Assembly (NCBI GenBank): GCA_900317885.1
Contig: ONIM01000004.1
Coordinates: 1-64,000 of the forward strand
Source: an uncultured Bacteroidales bacterium
GTDB lineage: Bacteria > Bacteroidota > Bacteroidia > Bacteroidales > Paludibacteraceae
Direction: 5' to 3'
Length of the DNA: 64,000 bases
Position numbers and translations under genes: made by a program. The stretch's first letter is position 1. Each line of letters begins with the position of its first letter. This document shows, one piece after another, positions 8,343-17,422 of this stretch. The notes beneath the pieces were generated by a model. That model saw nothing but the letters and a program-made list of their open reading frames with translations. It ran no database searches and was not told the DNA's origin.

Positions 8343-11300
8343 ATGAAACGGCTCTTGTACATAGTACTGTGTTGGACGCTTGCGCTGCCGATGGTGGCGC
8401 AGGAGGAAGAGCTTTGTATCAACGGAATACTGCTCTACAAGGATGATTTCGGCGGCAACGACCCATCCGATCCCTTGGTCAGCACTACCCCCGTGCAGGG
8501 AATGACTTATTCTCAGATATTCGTCACCGCACCTGGTTCCGGAGGGTCTATGGGAGGAGGCTCGTATCTGGTTTCCAAAGAAGGGTACCGCAATTCGACT
8601 CTTACTAATTATTCTGTCTGGCATATTATGGATGACCACACCTACCCGAACGATAAGACACGTGGATATTTAGTGGAGATAGATGCGTTGGGCAGCGGAA
8701 ATAGTGAGTTTTACAGTACGATCATCGACGGTCTTTGTGCGGGTAAGAAACTTACCTTCTCCGCCTATGTGGCCAACTTGACCACCGCGGGTCAGTACAT
8801 ATCATGGATCAGCCGTAATTATATTCATCCGAAACTGTCATTTATCATCTCTGACCCTGTAACCGGCACAGAGCTGGCGCGGTATGACACCGACACCATC
8901 AGCCACGACTGGGGTCCGTCCGCCATAGACGGAAGTCCCCGGAAGAAATGGCAGGAGAGCGCCGATTGGCAGTTAGTCGGCATGAATTTTACCATCCCGA
9001 ATGGTATTCAGTCCGTCCGTCTGGCGATCCGTAATAACGCGAAAGGGTCCTCTACCGGAAATGATTTCGCTATGGATGATATCGAGATCCGCTTGTGCCA
9101 GACGCCGGACACTATCCGGACGGACACGACGGTCTGCGATACGGTCAGCCGGATCACTTGGCAAGGCAAAGAGTTCGCGCTCGCCGACACCCTGCGCGAT
9201 ACGCTCCCCTGCTCTTGCGGGTTTGATAGTATCTACTATGAGTTGCATGTAACCACAGTTCATTGCGAGGAAGAACTCTGTATAGACGGAACGCTCCTCT
9301 TCCGGGAGGATTTCGGAGGAAATGACCCGAACGATCCGGATATTAGCATGGCGAGTGTACCGGGTATGAGTTCGCTGTACCACAATGCCGGTCCCAGTGG
9401 TCCCAGTTCCGGTCGTTATACCGTCCGCAAGGAAGGCTGGTCAAACGGCATTCAGTGGCATCGGCAGGATGACCATACTTATCCCAATGACAAGACCCGA
9501 GGTTACCTTCTGGAGGTCGATGGACGAGGCGGCGCAGAGCCGTTCTACAGCAAGACGATTGACGGACTTTGCGCAGGAAGCAAACTAACCTTCAGCGCCT
9601 ATGTAGTCAATGTGCACTATGCCGGACAGCTGGATTATTTCGGCAGCAGTTATGTCTTTCCGCGCATGAAATTCGTGCTCAAGGACCCGACTACCGGCGC
9701 CGTCTTGGCCGAGAAATCCACCGGCGACATCCAGCCCGATTGGCGGTACGGCACGCCGGAGACTTGGAAATACGCGCGGGATAACCAGTTATCGGCTGAA
9801 TGGCAGTTGATTGGTATGAACTTCGTGGTTCCCGATGGTATCGAGTCGATTCAGATGTATATCTACAATGACGTCGCGCACAATGGCACCGGCAATGACT
9901 TTGCGCTGGACGACATCGAGATCCACCTCTGCGCACCGCCGGTGACGATAGCAGGAGAGTCGGAAGTATGTACAAACACCTCTACGACCCTCACCGCTAA
10001 TTTCTCGAACAACGGTACGTTTGCCGAACCATTAGAATACAAATGGTGGTACTCGACGGATAGCATCACATGGACAGAAAGACCCGATTTCATCGGTAAA
10101 AATCCGAATATCGATGCTATCCAAAAAGCCGATTCGGGATGGTACAAAGTAGCCGTCTCCGGAGACGGAAATATCGACAATATTAACTGCCGCGCCGTGA
10201 GCGATCCGTTCCTACTAAAAGTGAACAAATGTACGGAGGATCTCTGCATCGACGGAATACTCCTCTTCCGGGAGGATTTCGGCGGCAATGACCCGGATGA
10301 TCCGGAAGTGATTTCTGATGCCGACGCTGCGCGGGCGGCTGTACTTGGCATGTCCTCCGGTTATTCTCCCTGTTTGAGCCGGACAAGCGGGATGAGTAGC
10401 GGAAAGTTTTTGGTAACCAAACAAGGATACCAAAATGGGATTCAGTGGCATATCATGGATGACCACACTTATCCGAACGACAAGACAAAAGGCTATCTCT
10501 TGCAGATAGACGGACGAGGGGGTGATGCGCCGTTCTATACCACCATGATAGAGGGTCTCTGTCCCGGTATCCGGCTCACCTTCTCCGCCTACGTGGCGAA
10601 TGTCATGACTTGGGGACATTATACGAACCCTAACAGGGATGATATCTATCCGCGGATGAAGTTTGTGCTGACCGATCCCTCTTCGGGGACCGAACTGGCA
10701 ACCTACGACACTGGCGATATACCATTTGACTCCGCTTTTATCGGAGATAATTCGTCTTGGCAGTATTCTGCACACTGGCGGCTCATCGGTATGAACTTCA
10801 CCGTGCCGGATAACACCAATCAAGTGAAACTCACTATTTATAATAATGTAGCGCAGAACGGCAGCGGAAACGACTTTGCGCTGGATGATATCGAGATCCA
10901 CCTCTGCATGACGCCGGACACGATACGGACAGACACGACGGTCTGCGACACTATTGATCAGATTGTGTGGCGCGGCAAGGAGTTCGCCCTCGCAGACACC
11001 CTGCGCGACACGGTATATAGTCACTGCGGATTTGATAGTATCTACTATGAGTTACACGTAGCCACGGAACATTGCGAGAAACCCGAACCGCCCGTAGAAG
11101 AACTTTGTATGGACGGCATACTCCTTTTCCGAGAGGACTTCGGCGGCAATGATCCGTCCGATCCGAGGGTAAGTACCAACCCCGTGCCGGGTATGAGTTA
11201 TACGCAGGCAACCAATGACGTTTTCCATAGTATGGGTTCCGGCAAATATATTGTCACCAAATCCGGTTACTGCAACGGCGATACCACCGGATGGTCTTTG

Positions 11301-12587
11301 CCCGGTGCGGACCAATCCACCTATCGCTCCCAATGGTACATTCAGGATGACCATACCTATCCGAACGATTACTCTCGTGGGTATTTTATGGAGATAGACG
11401 GTAGCGGAGGTAATCAGCAGTTCTACCAAACGGAGATAAGCGGTCTTTGCGAAGGCATCGAATTGACTTTCAGCGCCTATGTGGCAAATGTGTTCACATG
11501 GTTTCAATACGATTGGTACACCCGAAACAGGGGGCCGGTTATTGCTCCATGTCTGAAGTTCGTGCTGACGAATCCACAGACAGGTGAGACCTTGGCGGAA
11601 AAGAACACGCAGCAGATTCCGTTTGCGGAGGACTTAGCCGTTAAGACCGATTGGCAGTATTCATCACCATGGTATCTGGTGGGTATGAATTTCATTGTGC
11701 CGACCGGTACACCCGCTATCCGGCTTACTATTTACAACAATGTGACCAATGGTAACGGCAATGATTTTGCGCTGGACGACATCGAGATCCGTCTTTGCAT
11801 GACACCGGACACGATACGGACAGACACGACGGTGTGCGACACGCTTCAGCAGATCGCATGGCGCGGAAAGGAGTATGCCGTTGCGGATACTCTGCGGGAT
11901 ACGGTATTCAGTTCGTGCGGGTTCGACAGTATCTACTACGAGCTGCATGTAGAAACGGAGCATTGCGAGAGACCGAAACCTCCGGAGCCACCTGTACCGC
12001 CATGCCCGGAGGTATTAATCGACAGAGCCGACACGACGGTGTGCGACACGCTGATGCCTTTCACGTGGCGGGGAATGGTCTTTGAAGAAGAGGGCGAGAA
12101 ACGGTGGATGGAGAAGAGTCCGCGGGATTGCGACAGTATAGAGCATGTGTTCACGCTGCGTACCATCCATTGCGAGAAGCCGGAGCCACCTCAACCGGCA
12201 GATACCTTATTTGAGATCATCGTCAATAAGTACAACTGGCAGCTGCTTTGCAATAATGTAGCCTTGCGGGGGTATTTCCCGGGGCGGACGGCTACGGCAT
12301 TCCAGTGGTACAAAGACGAGCAGCCCATCCCCGGCGCGACGGGGGATGACTACTCGGAGCATAACGAGTTACAGGGCGTGTTCCAGCTGAACGTGCACCT
12401 GAACGACGGCCGCAGCATCTGGTCGAATATCATCGAGATAGACGGCCCGAAAGAGGCACCTACGCGGGTGCAGATATATAACAGTCAGGGAATACCCGTG
12501 AGCGAAGGACAGGTGACGCGCGGCGTTTATCTGCACCGCTACGAGAAGGGCGAAGAAGTATGGACGGAGAAGAAGATCGTGCTATGA
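8343..12587 (+). CDS. Giant T9SS cargo with four tandem domains
   Basis: A 1414-aa protein starting at ATG 8343 with signal peptide MKRLLYIVLCWTLALPMVAQ. Four tandem units begin at about bases 8409, 9270, 10236 and 11097. Each opens 'LCIxGxLLFxEDFGGNDPxDP' and ends 'GNDFAxDDIEIxLC', a jelly-roll or carbohydrate-binding-like pattern. Units 1, 3 and 4 are followed by a Cys-containing module, 'DTTVCDT', then 'W.GKE.A.ADTLRDT' and 'CGFDSIYYELHV'. The end 'VQIYNSQGIPVSEGQ', 'GVYLHRYEKG', 'KKIVL' is a type A T9SS sorting domain. The function is unknown; a surface adhesin or glycan binder is plausible. It overlaps the next gene by ATGA. Confidence 0.88.
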   Translation: MKRLLYIVLCWTLALPMVAQEEELCINGILLYKDDFGGNDPSDPLVSTTPVQGMTYSQIFVTAPGSGGSMGGGSYLVSKEGYRNSTLTNYSVWHIMDDHTYPNDKTRGYLVEIDALGSGNSEFYSTIIDGLCAGKKLTFSAYVANLTTAGQYISWISRNYIHPKLSFIISDPVTGTELARYDTDTISHDWGPSAIDGSPRKKWQESADWQLVGMNFTIPNGIQSVRLAIRNNAKGSSTGNDFAMDDIEIRLCQTPDTIRTDTTVCDTVSRITWQGKEFALADTLRDTLPCSCGFDSIYYELHVTTVHCEEELCIDGTLLFREDFGGNDPNDPDISMASVPGMSSLYHNAGPSGPSSGRYTVRKEGWSNGIQWHRQDDHTYPNDKTRGYLLEVDGRGGAEPFYSKTIDGLCAGSKLTFSAYVVNVHYAGQLDYFGSSYVFPRMKFVLKDPTTGAVLAEKSTGDIQPDWRYGTPETWKYARDNQLSAEWQLIGMNFVVPDGIESIQMYIYNDVAHNGTGNDFALDDIEIHLCAPPVTIAGESEVCTNTSTTLTANFSNNGTFAEPLEYKWWYSTDSITWTERPDFIGKNPNIDAIQKADSGWYKVAVSGDGNIDNINCRAVSDPFLLKVNKCTEDLCIDGILLFREDFGGNDPDDPEVISDADAARAAVLGMSSGYSPCLSRTSGMSSGKFLVTKQGYQNGIQWHIMDDHTYPNDKTKGYLLQIDGRGGDAPFYTTMIEGLCPGIRLTFSAYVANVMTWGHYTNPNRDDIYPRMKFVLTDPSSGTELATYDTGDIPFDSAFIGDNSSWQYSAHWRLIGMNFTVPDNTNQVKLTIYNNVAQNGSGNDFALDDIEIHLCMTPDTIRTDTTVCDTIDQIVWRGKEFALADTLRDTVYSHCGFDSIYYELHVATEHCEKPEPPVEELCMDGILLFREDFGGNDPSDPRVSTNPVPGMSYTQATNDVFHSMGSGKYIVTKSGYCNGDTTGWSLPGADQSTYRSQWYIQDDHTYPNDYSRGYFMEIDGSGGNQQFYQTEISGLCEGIELTFSAYVANVFTWFQYDWYTRNRGPVIAPCLKFVLTNPQTGETLAEKNTQQIPFAEDLAVKTDWQYSSPWYLVGMNFIVPTGTPAIRLTIYNNVTNGNGNDFALDDIEIRLCMTPDTIRTDTTVCDTLQQIAWRGKEYAVADTLRDTVFSSCGFDSIYYELHVETEHCERPKPPEPPVPPCPEVLIDRADTTVCDTLMPFTWRGMVFEEEGEKRWMEKSPRDCDSIEHVFTLRTIHCEKPEPPQPADTLFEIIVNKYNWQLLCNNVALRGYFPGRTATAFQWYKDEQPIPGATGDDYSEHNELQGVFQLNVHLNDGRSIWSNIIEIDGPKEAPTRVQIYNSQGIPVSEGQVTRGVYLHRYEKGEEVWTEKKIVL

Positions 12588-13492
12588 GGAAAACAGGAAT
12601 CGTCATATTGCTTCTTCTGCCTGCGTTACTACATGCCGAGCACGTGTTTGAAATGGGTCTGCACGGCGGAATAGCGAATTGGAGCGCGCAGACGGCGTAC
12701 GTGGACAAGCGTATCGGTTTTCAAGGAGGTGGGCATGTGTACTACGACTATTTCTCGCCATACGTGATCGGTTTTCGTACCGGAGTGACGATCGATACCC
12801 ATAACGCCTCGTTCGGCAGGGTCAGCTACGAAGACGCCTACTCGACTATCGACGTGGAGAACGAGCAGATGGATATATCCTACTCGATAGGAGACCTGAA
12901 CGAGCGGTACACGATGTATTCGGTAGGGGTTCCGCTGCAGATAGCCTTGACGAAGAAGGGTTTTCATTTCTTAGCCGGCGCAAAAGCAGTCTTCCCGATA
13001 GCGAACAGCTGGAAGGAGACAGTAAAGAACGCGGCGCTCTCTGTCTATTACCCGAAGTACGATAACATCGTCGAGGAGTCGTACCCGTTAGCTGCTTCGC
13101 GGGATTTCGAGATGACGCAGAGCGGCAAGCAGACGCTACCAACCGTACAATGGTGGATAGCGCTGGAAGCGGGGTACACTATTCCGCTTAACGTAAACGC
13201 CGACCGGCATAAATCCTACGTCATGATAGGCGTCTATTTCGACTACTGCCTGACGCGTACGAGTGCCATCCTGAATGGCAAAGAGAGTCTTATGATGCTT
13301 AGCGACACGAGGGATGGTTTTCCGCTGCAACGCCTGTTGTATCCGGTTGTCGAGAGCCAGCGGCAAGGACAGCAGTTGGTCAACAACCGCTCGCTTTTCG
13401 ATATCGGTATCAAGGTGTCGTACGCGATCACGCCGGTAGCTTCTTCGCGCCGGAGATCTTACCCGTGTAACTGCTTGGGAGATAACCGATAG
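12584..13492 (+). CDS. Outer membrane beta-barrel protein
   Basis: A 302-aa protein starting at ATG 12584, which overlaps the preceding stop codon (ATGA); the signal peptide is MRKTGIVILLLLPALLHAEH. The rest alternates short amphipathic strands with turns (VFEMGLHGGIANWSA, HVYYDYFSPYVIGFRTGVTI, FHFLAGAKAVFPIANSW), which fits an outer membrane barrel. It shares features with the barrel parts of the OmpA-fused proteins at 6857 and 15896 but has no OmpA domain. Coupling to the giant T9SS cargo repeats the cargo-plus-barrel arrangement seen twice more in this region. A strong terminator follows. Confidence 0.8.
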   Translation: MRKTGIVILLLLPALLHAEHVFEMGLHGGIANWSAQTAYVDKRIGFQGGGHVYYDYFSPYVIGFRTGVTIDTHNASFGRVSYEDAYSTIDVENEQMDISYSIGDLNERYTMYSVGVPLQIALTKKGFHFLAGAKAVFPIANSWKETVKNAALSVYYPKYDNIVEESYPLAASRDFEMTQSGKQTLPTVQWWIALEAGYTIPLNVNADRHKSYVMIGVYFDYCLTRTSAILNGKESLMMLSDTRDGFPLQRLLYPVVESQRQGQQLVNNRSLFDIGIKVSYAITPVASSRRRSYPCNCLGDNR

Positions 13493-13512
13493 GCGGTTGA
13501 TGATGGTTGATT

Positions 13513-13537
13513 GGCACCCTTTGGGGTGCCTTTTTTT
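13513..13537 (+). terminator. Intrinsic terminator
   Basis: Stem GGCACCC (13513-13519) pairs with GGGTGCC (13524-13530), with a four-base loop, followed by seven T. It closes the 8291-13492 transcription unit. Confidence 0.9.
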
Positions 13538-13557
13538 GTGTAAAAATTAGCAAATCC

Positions 13558-13588
13558 TTGCGTATGTCAAAAAAAAGCAGTACCTTTG
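13558..13588 (+). promoter_or_regulatory. Bacteroidota-type promoter for rmlC
   Basis: TTG at 13558-13560, a 20-base spacer with an eight-A tract and GCAG, and TACCTTTG at 13581-13588. The rmlC start is 19 bases downstream of the -7 element. Confidence 0.82.
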
Positions 13589-13607
13589 CACGCTTTTTGG
13601 ATTTATT

Positions 13608-14156
13608 ATGAATATTATCAAAACTCCGATTGAGGGATTATTGGTCATCGAGCCGCAAGTATTCAAGGACGCGCGGGGGTATTTTGTAGAGACGTATAAC
13701 GAGCAGCGGTACCGTGAAGCGGGTATCGATGCGCAGTTTGTACAGGATAATCAGTCTTGCTCCAGTTACGGCGTTGTACGCGGTCTGCATTTTCAGCGTC
13801 CGCCGTACAGCCAGGCGAAATTAGTATGCTGCACTGTCGGCAGAGTATTAGACGTAGCGGTCGATCTGCGCAAAGACAGTCCTACTTTCGGCCAGTGGTA
13901 CAGCGTGGAGCTGAGCGAAGATAATAAACGGCAGTTCTTCATTCCCCGGGGCTTTGCGCACGGGTTCTCCGTGCTGAGCAACCAGGCAATCTTCACCTAT
14001 AAATGCGATAATCTCTACCATCCGGAGGCAGACGGCGGACTGCTGCTGAGCGACCCGGATCTGGCGATCGATTGGCAAGTACCGGCAGAGTTGCGGATTA
14101 TCAGCGAAAAAGACAAGAAACACCCTAAAATGGCAGAATTCGATTCGCCATTTTAG
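13608..14156 (+). CDS. rmlC: dTDP-4-dehydrorhamnose 3,5-epimerase
   Basis: A 182-aa cupin enzyme of the usual RmlC length. It epimerises dTDP-4-dehydro-6-deoxyglucose at C3 and C5 in dTDP-L-rhamnose synthesis. The family motif 'FVQDNQSCSSYGVVRGLHFQ' at about residues 46-65 carries the catalytic His (GLHFQ), and 'FFIPRGFAHGFSVLS' follows near residue 110. rmlD follows after 28 bases that consist of a short tandem repeat. rmlA and rmlB are not in the window. The product would feed cell-surface polysaccharide or the O-antigen-like A-LPS used as anchor by T9SS cargo; that link is inference. Confidence 0.95.
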   Translation: MNIIKTPIEGLLVIEPQVFKDARGYFVETYNEQRYREAGIDAQFVQDNQSCSSYGVVRGLHFQRPPYSQAKLVCCTVGRVLDVAVDLRKDSPTFGQWYSVELSEDNKRQFFIPRGFAHGFSVLSNQAIFTYKCDNLYHPEADGGLLLSDPDLAIDWQVPAELRIISEKDKKHPKMAEFDSPF

Positions 14157-14184
14157 AATGATGAAATGATGAATTGATGAATTT
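14157..14184 (+). repeat. Tandem repeat, ATGATGAATTG class, filling the rmlC-rmlD gap
   Basis: The whole 28-base gap is made of units related to ATGATGAAATGATGAATTGA. It leaves no classic ribosome binding site before rmlD. Confidence 0.65.
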
Positions 14185-15042
14185 ATGAATATTCTGATTA
14201 CAGGCGCAAACGGACAGTTGGGAAATGAGATGCGGGTGCTGAGTAAGGAGCACGGAAAGCATCAATATTTCTTCACGGACGTCATCGAGGCGGACGATAC
14301 CTACCTGCTGGATATCACGGACAAAGCTGCGGTATCGGCTTTCGTGGAGGCACATTCTATCGACCTGATCGTCAATTGTGCGGCTTACACGAATGTGGAT
14401 AAGGCGGAGGAAGACGAGGCAACGGCGATGAAGATCAACGCCGACGCGTTAGCGGTATTAGGCAGCCAAGGCGTACGGGTGATTCATGTCAGTACGGATT
14501 ATGTCTTCTCCGGTAATGAGCATGTACCCTGCCGCGAAAGCGACCCGGTAGCGCCGCGTACGGCGTACGGCAGAACGAAATATATGGGCGAGAAGAACCT
14601 GCTGGCAGCGTGCCCCGAAGCGGTTATCTTGCGTACCGCGTGGCTGTACTCGATATACGGCAATAATTTCGTCAAGACCATGATCCGTCTGGGCAAAGAG
14701 AAAGAGAGACTCGGCGTGGTCTTCGACCAGATCGGTACGCCGACCTATGCAGCAGACTTGGCATGGGCGATCTTCACGGTCATCGAGACGCCGGCTTGGC
14801 ACCCGGGCGTATATCATTTTACCAACGAAGGCGTTTGTTCCTGGTACGATTTTACGCTCGCCATTCACGAACTCGCAGGTATCACCCAATGTCAAGTTCG
14901 CCCGATTTTATCGGAGGAATATCAGTATAAGACTCCCCGGCCGCACTATAGCGTATTGGACAAATCGAAGTTCAAAAAGACCTTCGGCGTGGAGATACCG
15001 CATTGGATGGACGGATTGAGACGATGCGTTAGCAAGTTATGA
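14185..15042 (+). CDS. rmlD: dTDP-4-dehydrorhamnose reductase
   Basis: A 285-aa extended short-chain dehydrogenase that reduces dTDP-4-dehydro-L-rhamnose to dTDP-L-rhamnose. The NAD(P)-binding motif GANGQLG is at residues 7-13. Family landmarks 'NCAAYTNVDKAEED' and 'VSTDYVFSG' follow, and the catalytic YxxxK appears as 'YGRTKYMGEKN'. The last codons overlap the next gene by 4 bases (ATGA). With rmlC it forms the end of the rhamnose pathway. Confidence 0.95.
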   Translation: MNILITGANGQLGNEMRVLSKEHGKHQYFFTDVIEADDTYLLDITDKAAVSAFVEAHSIDLIVNCAAYTNVDKAEEDEATAMKINADALAVLGSQGVRVIHVSTDYVFSGNEHVPCRESDPVAPRTAYGRTKYMGEKNLLAACPEAVILRTAWLYSIYGNNFVKTMIRLGKEKERLGVVFDQIGTPTYAADLAWAIFTVIETPAWHPGVYHFTNEGVCSWYDFTLAIHELAGITQCQVRPILSEEYQYKTPRPHYSVLDKSKFKKTFGVEIPHWMDGLRRCVSKL

Positions 15043-15752
15043 GAGAGACCTTAGCATTTCTGGCAGAGTTAGCGGTCAATAACAACAAGGAGTGGTTTGA
15101 CGCTAACCGAGCTCGATACCAGGCATGCCGGGATCGGTTTGTTGCGTTTTCAACGGAGTATATCGCCCGTCTGACGAAGATCGACCCGACGCTGGAGGGC
15201 TTGCAACCGAAGGACTGTATCTGGCGTATCAACCGCGACATCCGTTTCTCGGCGGACAAGCGGCCGTACAAAGAGTGGTTCGGTTGTTTTCCCGCTACCG
15301 GCGTACCCGGCCAGCCGAAGACTTGGGGCAAGAAATCCATGCGGGGCGGCTACTACGTACATATCCAACCCGGACAATGCATGTTTGCTGCCGGCATCTG
15401 GGACCCCGGAAAAGAGTTGCTCAAAGCCCTGCGCACGGAGATCGAGGCGAACTACGAAGAGGTGGAAGCGATCATGGGAGCCAAGTCCTGGAAGAAGTAT
15501 TTTGCGCAGGATTTTGACAGCTACTGGGGTACGGGACTGAAGAAAGTACCGGCAGGATTTGACCCGAACTTCGTACATGCCGAATGGCTCAAACATAAGA
15601 TGTACACGGTATCGGTTCCGCTGAGCGACGAAGTAGTATGTTCGCCCGATTTCATCGATACAATCACCGATATAGCAAAGGCGGCCAAACCGATGAATGA
15701 CTTCCTCAATTACACCTTCGAGGAATACGGGGAATTTCCGTCGAGGTGTTAA
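15039..15752 (+). CDS. DUF2461 (TIGR02453-type) protein
   Basis: A 237-aa protein that opens 'TLAFLAELAVNNNKEWFDAN' and continues with 'WRINRDIRFSADKRPYKEW', both typical of the DUF2461/TIGR02453 family. No catalytic activity has been established that I can name. It has no signal peptide and is probably cytoplasmic. It overlaps rmlD by 4 bases and ends 11 bases before a tRNA gene, so the tRNA may be processed out of the same transcript. Confidence 0.88.
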   Translation: MRETLAFLAELAVNNNKEWFDANRARYQACRDRFVAFSTEYIARLTKIDPTLEGLQPKDCIWRINRDIRFSADKRPYKEWFGCFPATGVPGQPKTWGKKSMRGGYYVHIQPGQCMFAAGIWDPGKELLKALRTEIEANYEEVEAIMGAKSWKKYFAQDFDSYWGTGLKKVPAGFDPNFVHAEWLKHKMYTVSVPLSDEVVCSPDFIDTITDIAKAAKPMNDFLNYTFEEYGEFPSRC

Positions 15753-15763
15753 AGGGTTAAAAA

Positions 15764-15838
15764 GACTTGCTAGTTCAATGGATAGAACGGGGCTCTCCTA
15801 AAGCTCAAATCCGGGTTCGATTCCCGGGCGAGTCACCA
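15764..15838 (+). tRNA. tRNA-Arg, anticodon CCT
   Basis: A full cloverleaf can be drawn: acceptor GACTTGC/GCGAGTC, D arm GTTC-AATGGATA-GAAC, anticodon arm GGGCT-CTCCTAA-AGCTC with anticodon CCT, a 4-base variable loop, and T arm CCGGG-TTCGATT-CCCGG. Discriminator A is followed by an encoded CCA. It reads AGG codons. It is only 11 bases after the DUF2461 stop codon, with no recognisable promoter of its own. Confidence 0.95.
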
Positions 15839-15845
15839 AAACAAT

Positions 15846-15868
15846 TTCGATTCCCAAAGGGACTACCA
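15846..15868 (+). pseudogene. Remnant of the 3' end of a second tRNA
   Basis: Seven bases after the tRNA-Arg, TTCGATT-CCCAA-AGGGACT-A-CCA has the exact spacing of a T loop, T-stem 3' strand, acceptor 3' strand, discriminator and CCA. The acceptor and T-stem bases differ from tRNA-Arg and have no pairing partner upstream, so only the 3' end of a different tRNA remains. It may be a decayed tandem tRNA or an old attachment-site scar. Confidence 0.5.
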
Positions 15869-15895
15869 AAATACACGTATAACAATCTTACTATC

Positions 15896-17410
15896 ATGAG
15901 GCACAAATGGGTTTTCTTATTGGCACTCTTGTTTCAGATGCCAGTTGTCGCGCAAAACGACACGATTATCCGTCATTACAATGACACGGTCATCCGTACC
16001 GTTACGGATACTATGGTGAGTACCGTGGAGGTGCCGGACAGCGTTGCTAAGCAACGTGAGGTGGTTATTGCTGCCGATTCTACCGACCGCAGAGGACATT
16101 ATATCCAAGCACATGTGGGTTTGGGTTATGGAAGCCTTGGGTATAAGTTGGAAGGACCGGACAACCGCGTGAACGGTTCGTTCAGCGGTTTGGTTCAACT
16201 GCAATACGCTTATTTCTTTCACCCGAACTGGGGCGTAGGCGCCGGTCTTTGGTTTACTAATTATGTATCGTACGCGCATATAGGCGGTCGGTATCACTGG
16301 CAGGATCAGACCGATACGGATTATGAGCTGCATTATGACCACACGGCAGCGGTGGACACTTGGCGTGAGCGTGAGGCGATATATAACATCGGTATTCCTA
16401 TCTCGATGCAGTTCCAGATGCGCAAGGAGCATTGGAAAGCCGGTATCTTTGCAGCCGTAGGTATCGCACCCTCTTTCTCTGTCTCCAAACGTTATAAGGT
16501 ACAGGAAGGTGTGATTGACCATTCGGGTTATTATCCGGCATGGAAGCTGACGCTGACCGATATGCATGAGTTCGGACGCAAGGACTATAAGGATGCCCCG
16601 CAGTCGAAAGGCAAGATGAGCGTTAGGCCGCAGGCTACGTTCTTCGTTGATCTCGGGGCTTTGTTCCCCGTGACGAAACAGATAGATGTGTTGGTAGGCG
16701 GGTATTTCAATATATCCATGAATAATGCCAACAGTTCGACCAAAGAAGACCTCGGTTGGAAGGACGACACATATACCTTCATGAACGAATACAAGGGTGC
16801 CTATGCCACCTCTTTGGCAAACGCTTCTCATCCTTGGGAAGCAGGTGTGAAGATCGGTCTCCATTGGCATTATATCAAGCCGGAGAAGCATGAGACGGAG
16901 GATTACTTCGAGCCGTTCATGCGTGTGGATACTAACCGTACCTATGTGACCCGTCAGGATACGCTCCTCATCGCTCGTGCGGACACGATGATTCAGCCGC
17001 AAGAGGAAGAGGCAAAGCCTGTTCCGGCACATATCCGCAAGGTGGCGGAAGAGGTGGAGCGATTCAATAAGGTCTATTTCGCTTTTGACAGCTATCAGTT
17101 GACCAATAAGGCGATGTTCTACCTCAACTCCATTGTTGAGGCGCTGAACCGTGTGCCGGATGCTAAGATCATGATTGACGGTCACGCTTCGTCGGAAGGT
17201 CAGGACGAGTACAACGATGTGCTCTCAGCTAACCGCGCACGAACGGTCGCTAATTACTTAGCAAGCTGCGGTGTGGACAAGAGCCGCATCGTGACGGCAG
17301 GTCATGGTTCGCATATCCCGAACAAAGATCTCGAACGCGAAGAGATGCGTCGTGACCGCCGTGTGGAGATCAAAGTGGTGTATAACGAAAATGTAGTAAT
17401 CGAACAATAA
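15896..17410 (+). CDS. Outer membrane beta-barrel protein with OmpA domain
   Basis: A 504-aa protein from ATG 15896 with signal peptide MRHKWVFLLALLFQMPVVAQ. The same frame is open back into the tRNA gene, but that extension has no support. Residues about 60-345 are a barrel with GLGYGSLGYKLEG, VGAGLWFTNYVSYAHIGG and 'FMNEYKG'. Residues about 385-500 are an OmpA domain with FAFDSYQLT, MIDGHASSEGQDEYN, 'LSANRARTV' and RDRRVEIKV, the peptidoglycan-binding signature. It is related to the protein at 6857-8281. It lies 12 bases before a T9SS cargo gene, the third such pairing in 21 kb. Confidence 0.9.
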   Translation: MRHKWVFLLALLFQMPVVAQNDTIIRHYNDTVIRTVTDTMVSTVEVPDSVAKQREVVIAADSTDRRGHYIQAHVGLGYGSLGYKLEGPDNRVNGSFSGLVQLQYAYFFHPNWGVGAGLWFTNYVSYAHIGGRYHWQDQTDTDYELHYDHTAAVDTWREREAIYNIGIPISMQFQMRKEHWKAGIFAAVGIAPSFSVSKRYKVQEGVIDHSGYYPAWKLTLTDMHEFGRKDYKDAPQSKGKMSVRPQATFFVDLGALFPVTKQIDVLVGGYFNISMNNANSSTKEDLGWKDDTYTFMNEYKGAYATSLANASHPWEAGVKIGLHWHYIKPEKHETEDYFEPFMRVDTNRTYVTRQDTLLIARADTMIQPQEEEAKPVPAHIRKVAEEVERFNKVYFAFDSYQLTNKAMFYLNSIVEALNRVPDAKIMIDGHASSEGQDEYNDVLSANRARTVANYLASCGVDKSRIVTAGHGSHIPNKDLEREEMRRDRRVEIKVVYNENVVIEQ

Positions 17411-17422
17411 GGAGGGACTACT

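Noticed and set aside
15767..15895. N-terminal extension of the OmpA-barrel protein back to 15767
   Set aside because: It would translate the tRNA-Arg gene; ATG 15896 gives a normal signal peptide.
15917..17185. 422-aa open frame on the minus strand opposite the OmpA-barrel gene
   Set aside because: The plus-strand OmpA domain is unambiguous; the antisense product has no recognisable features.
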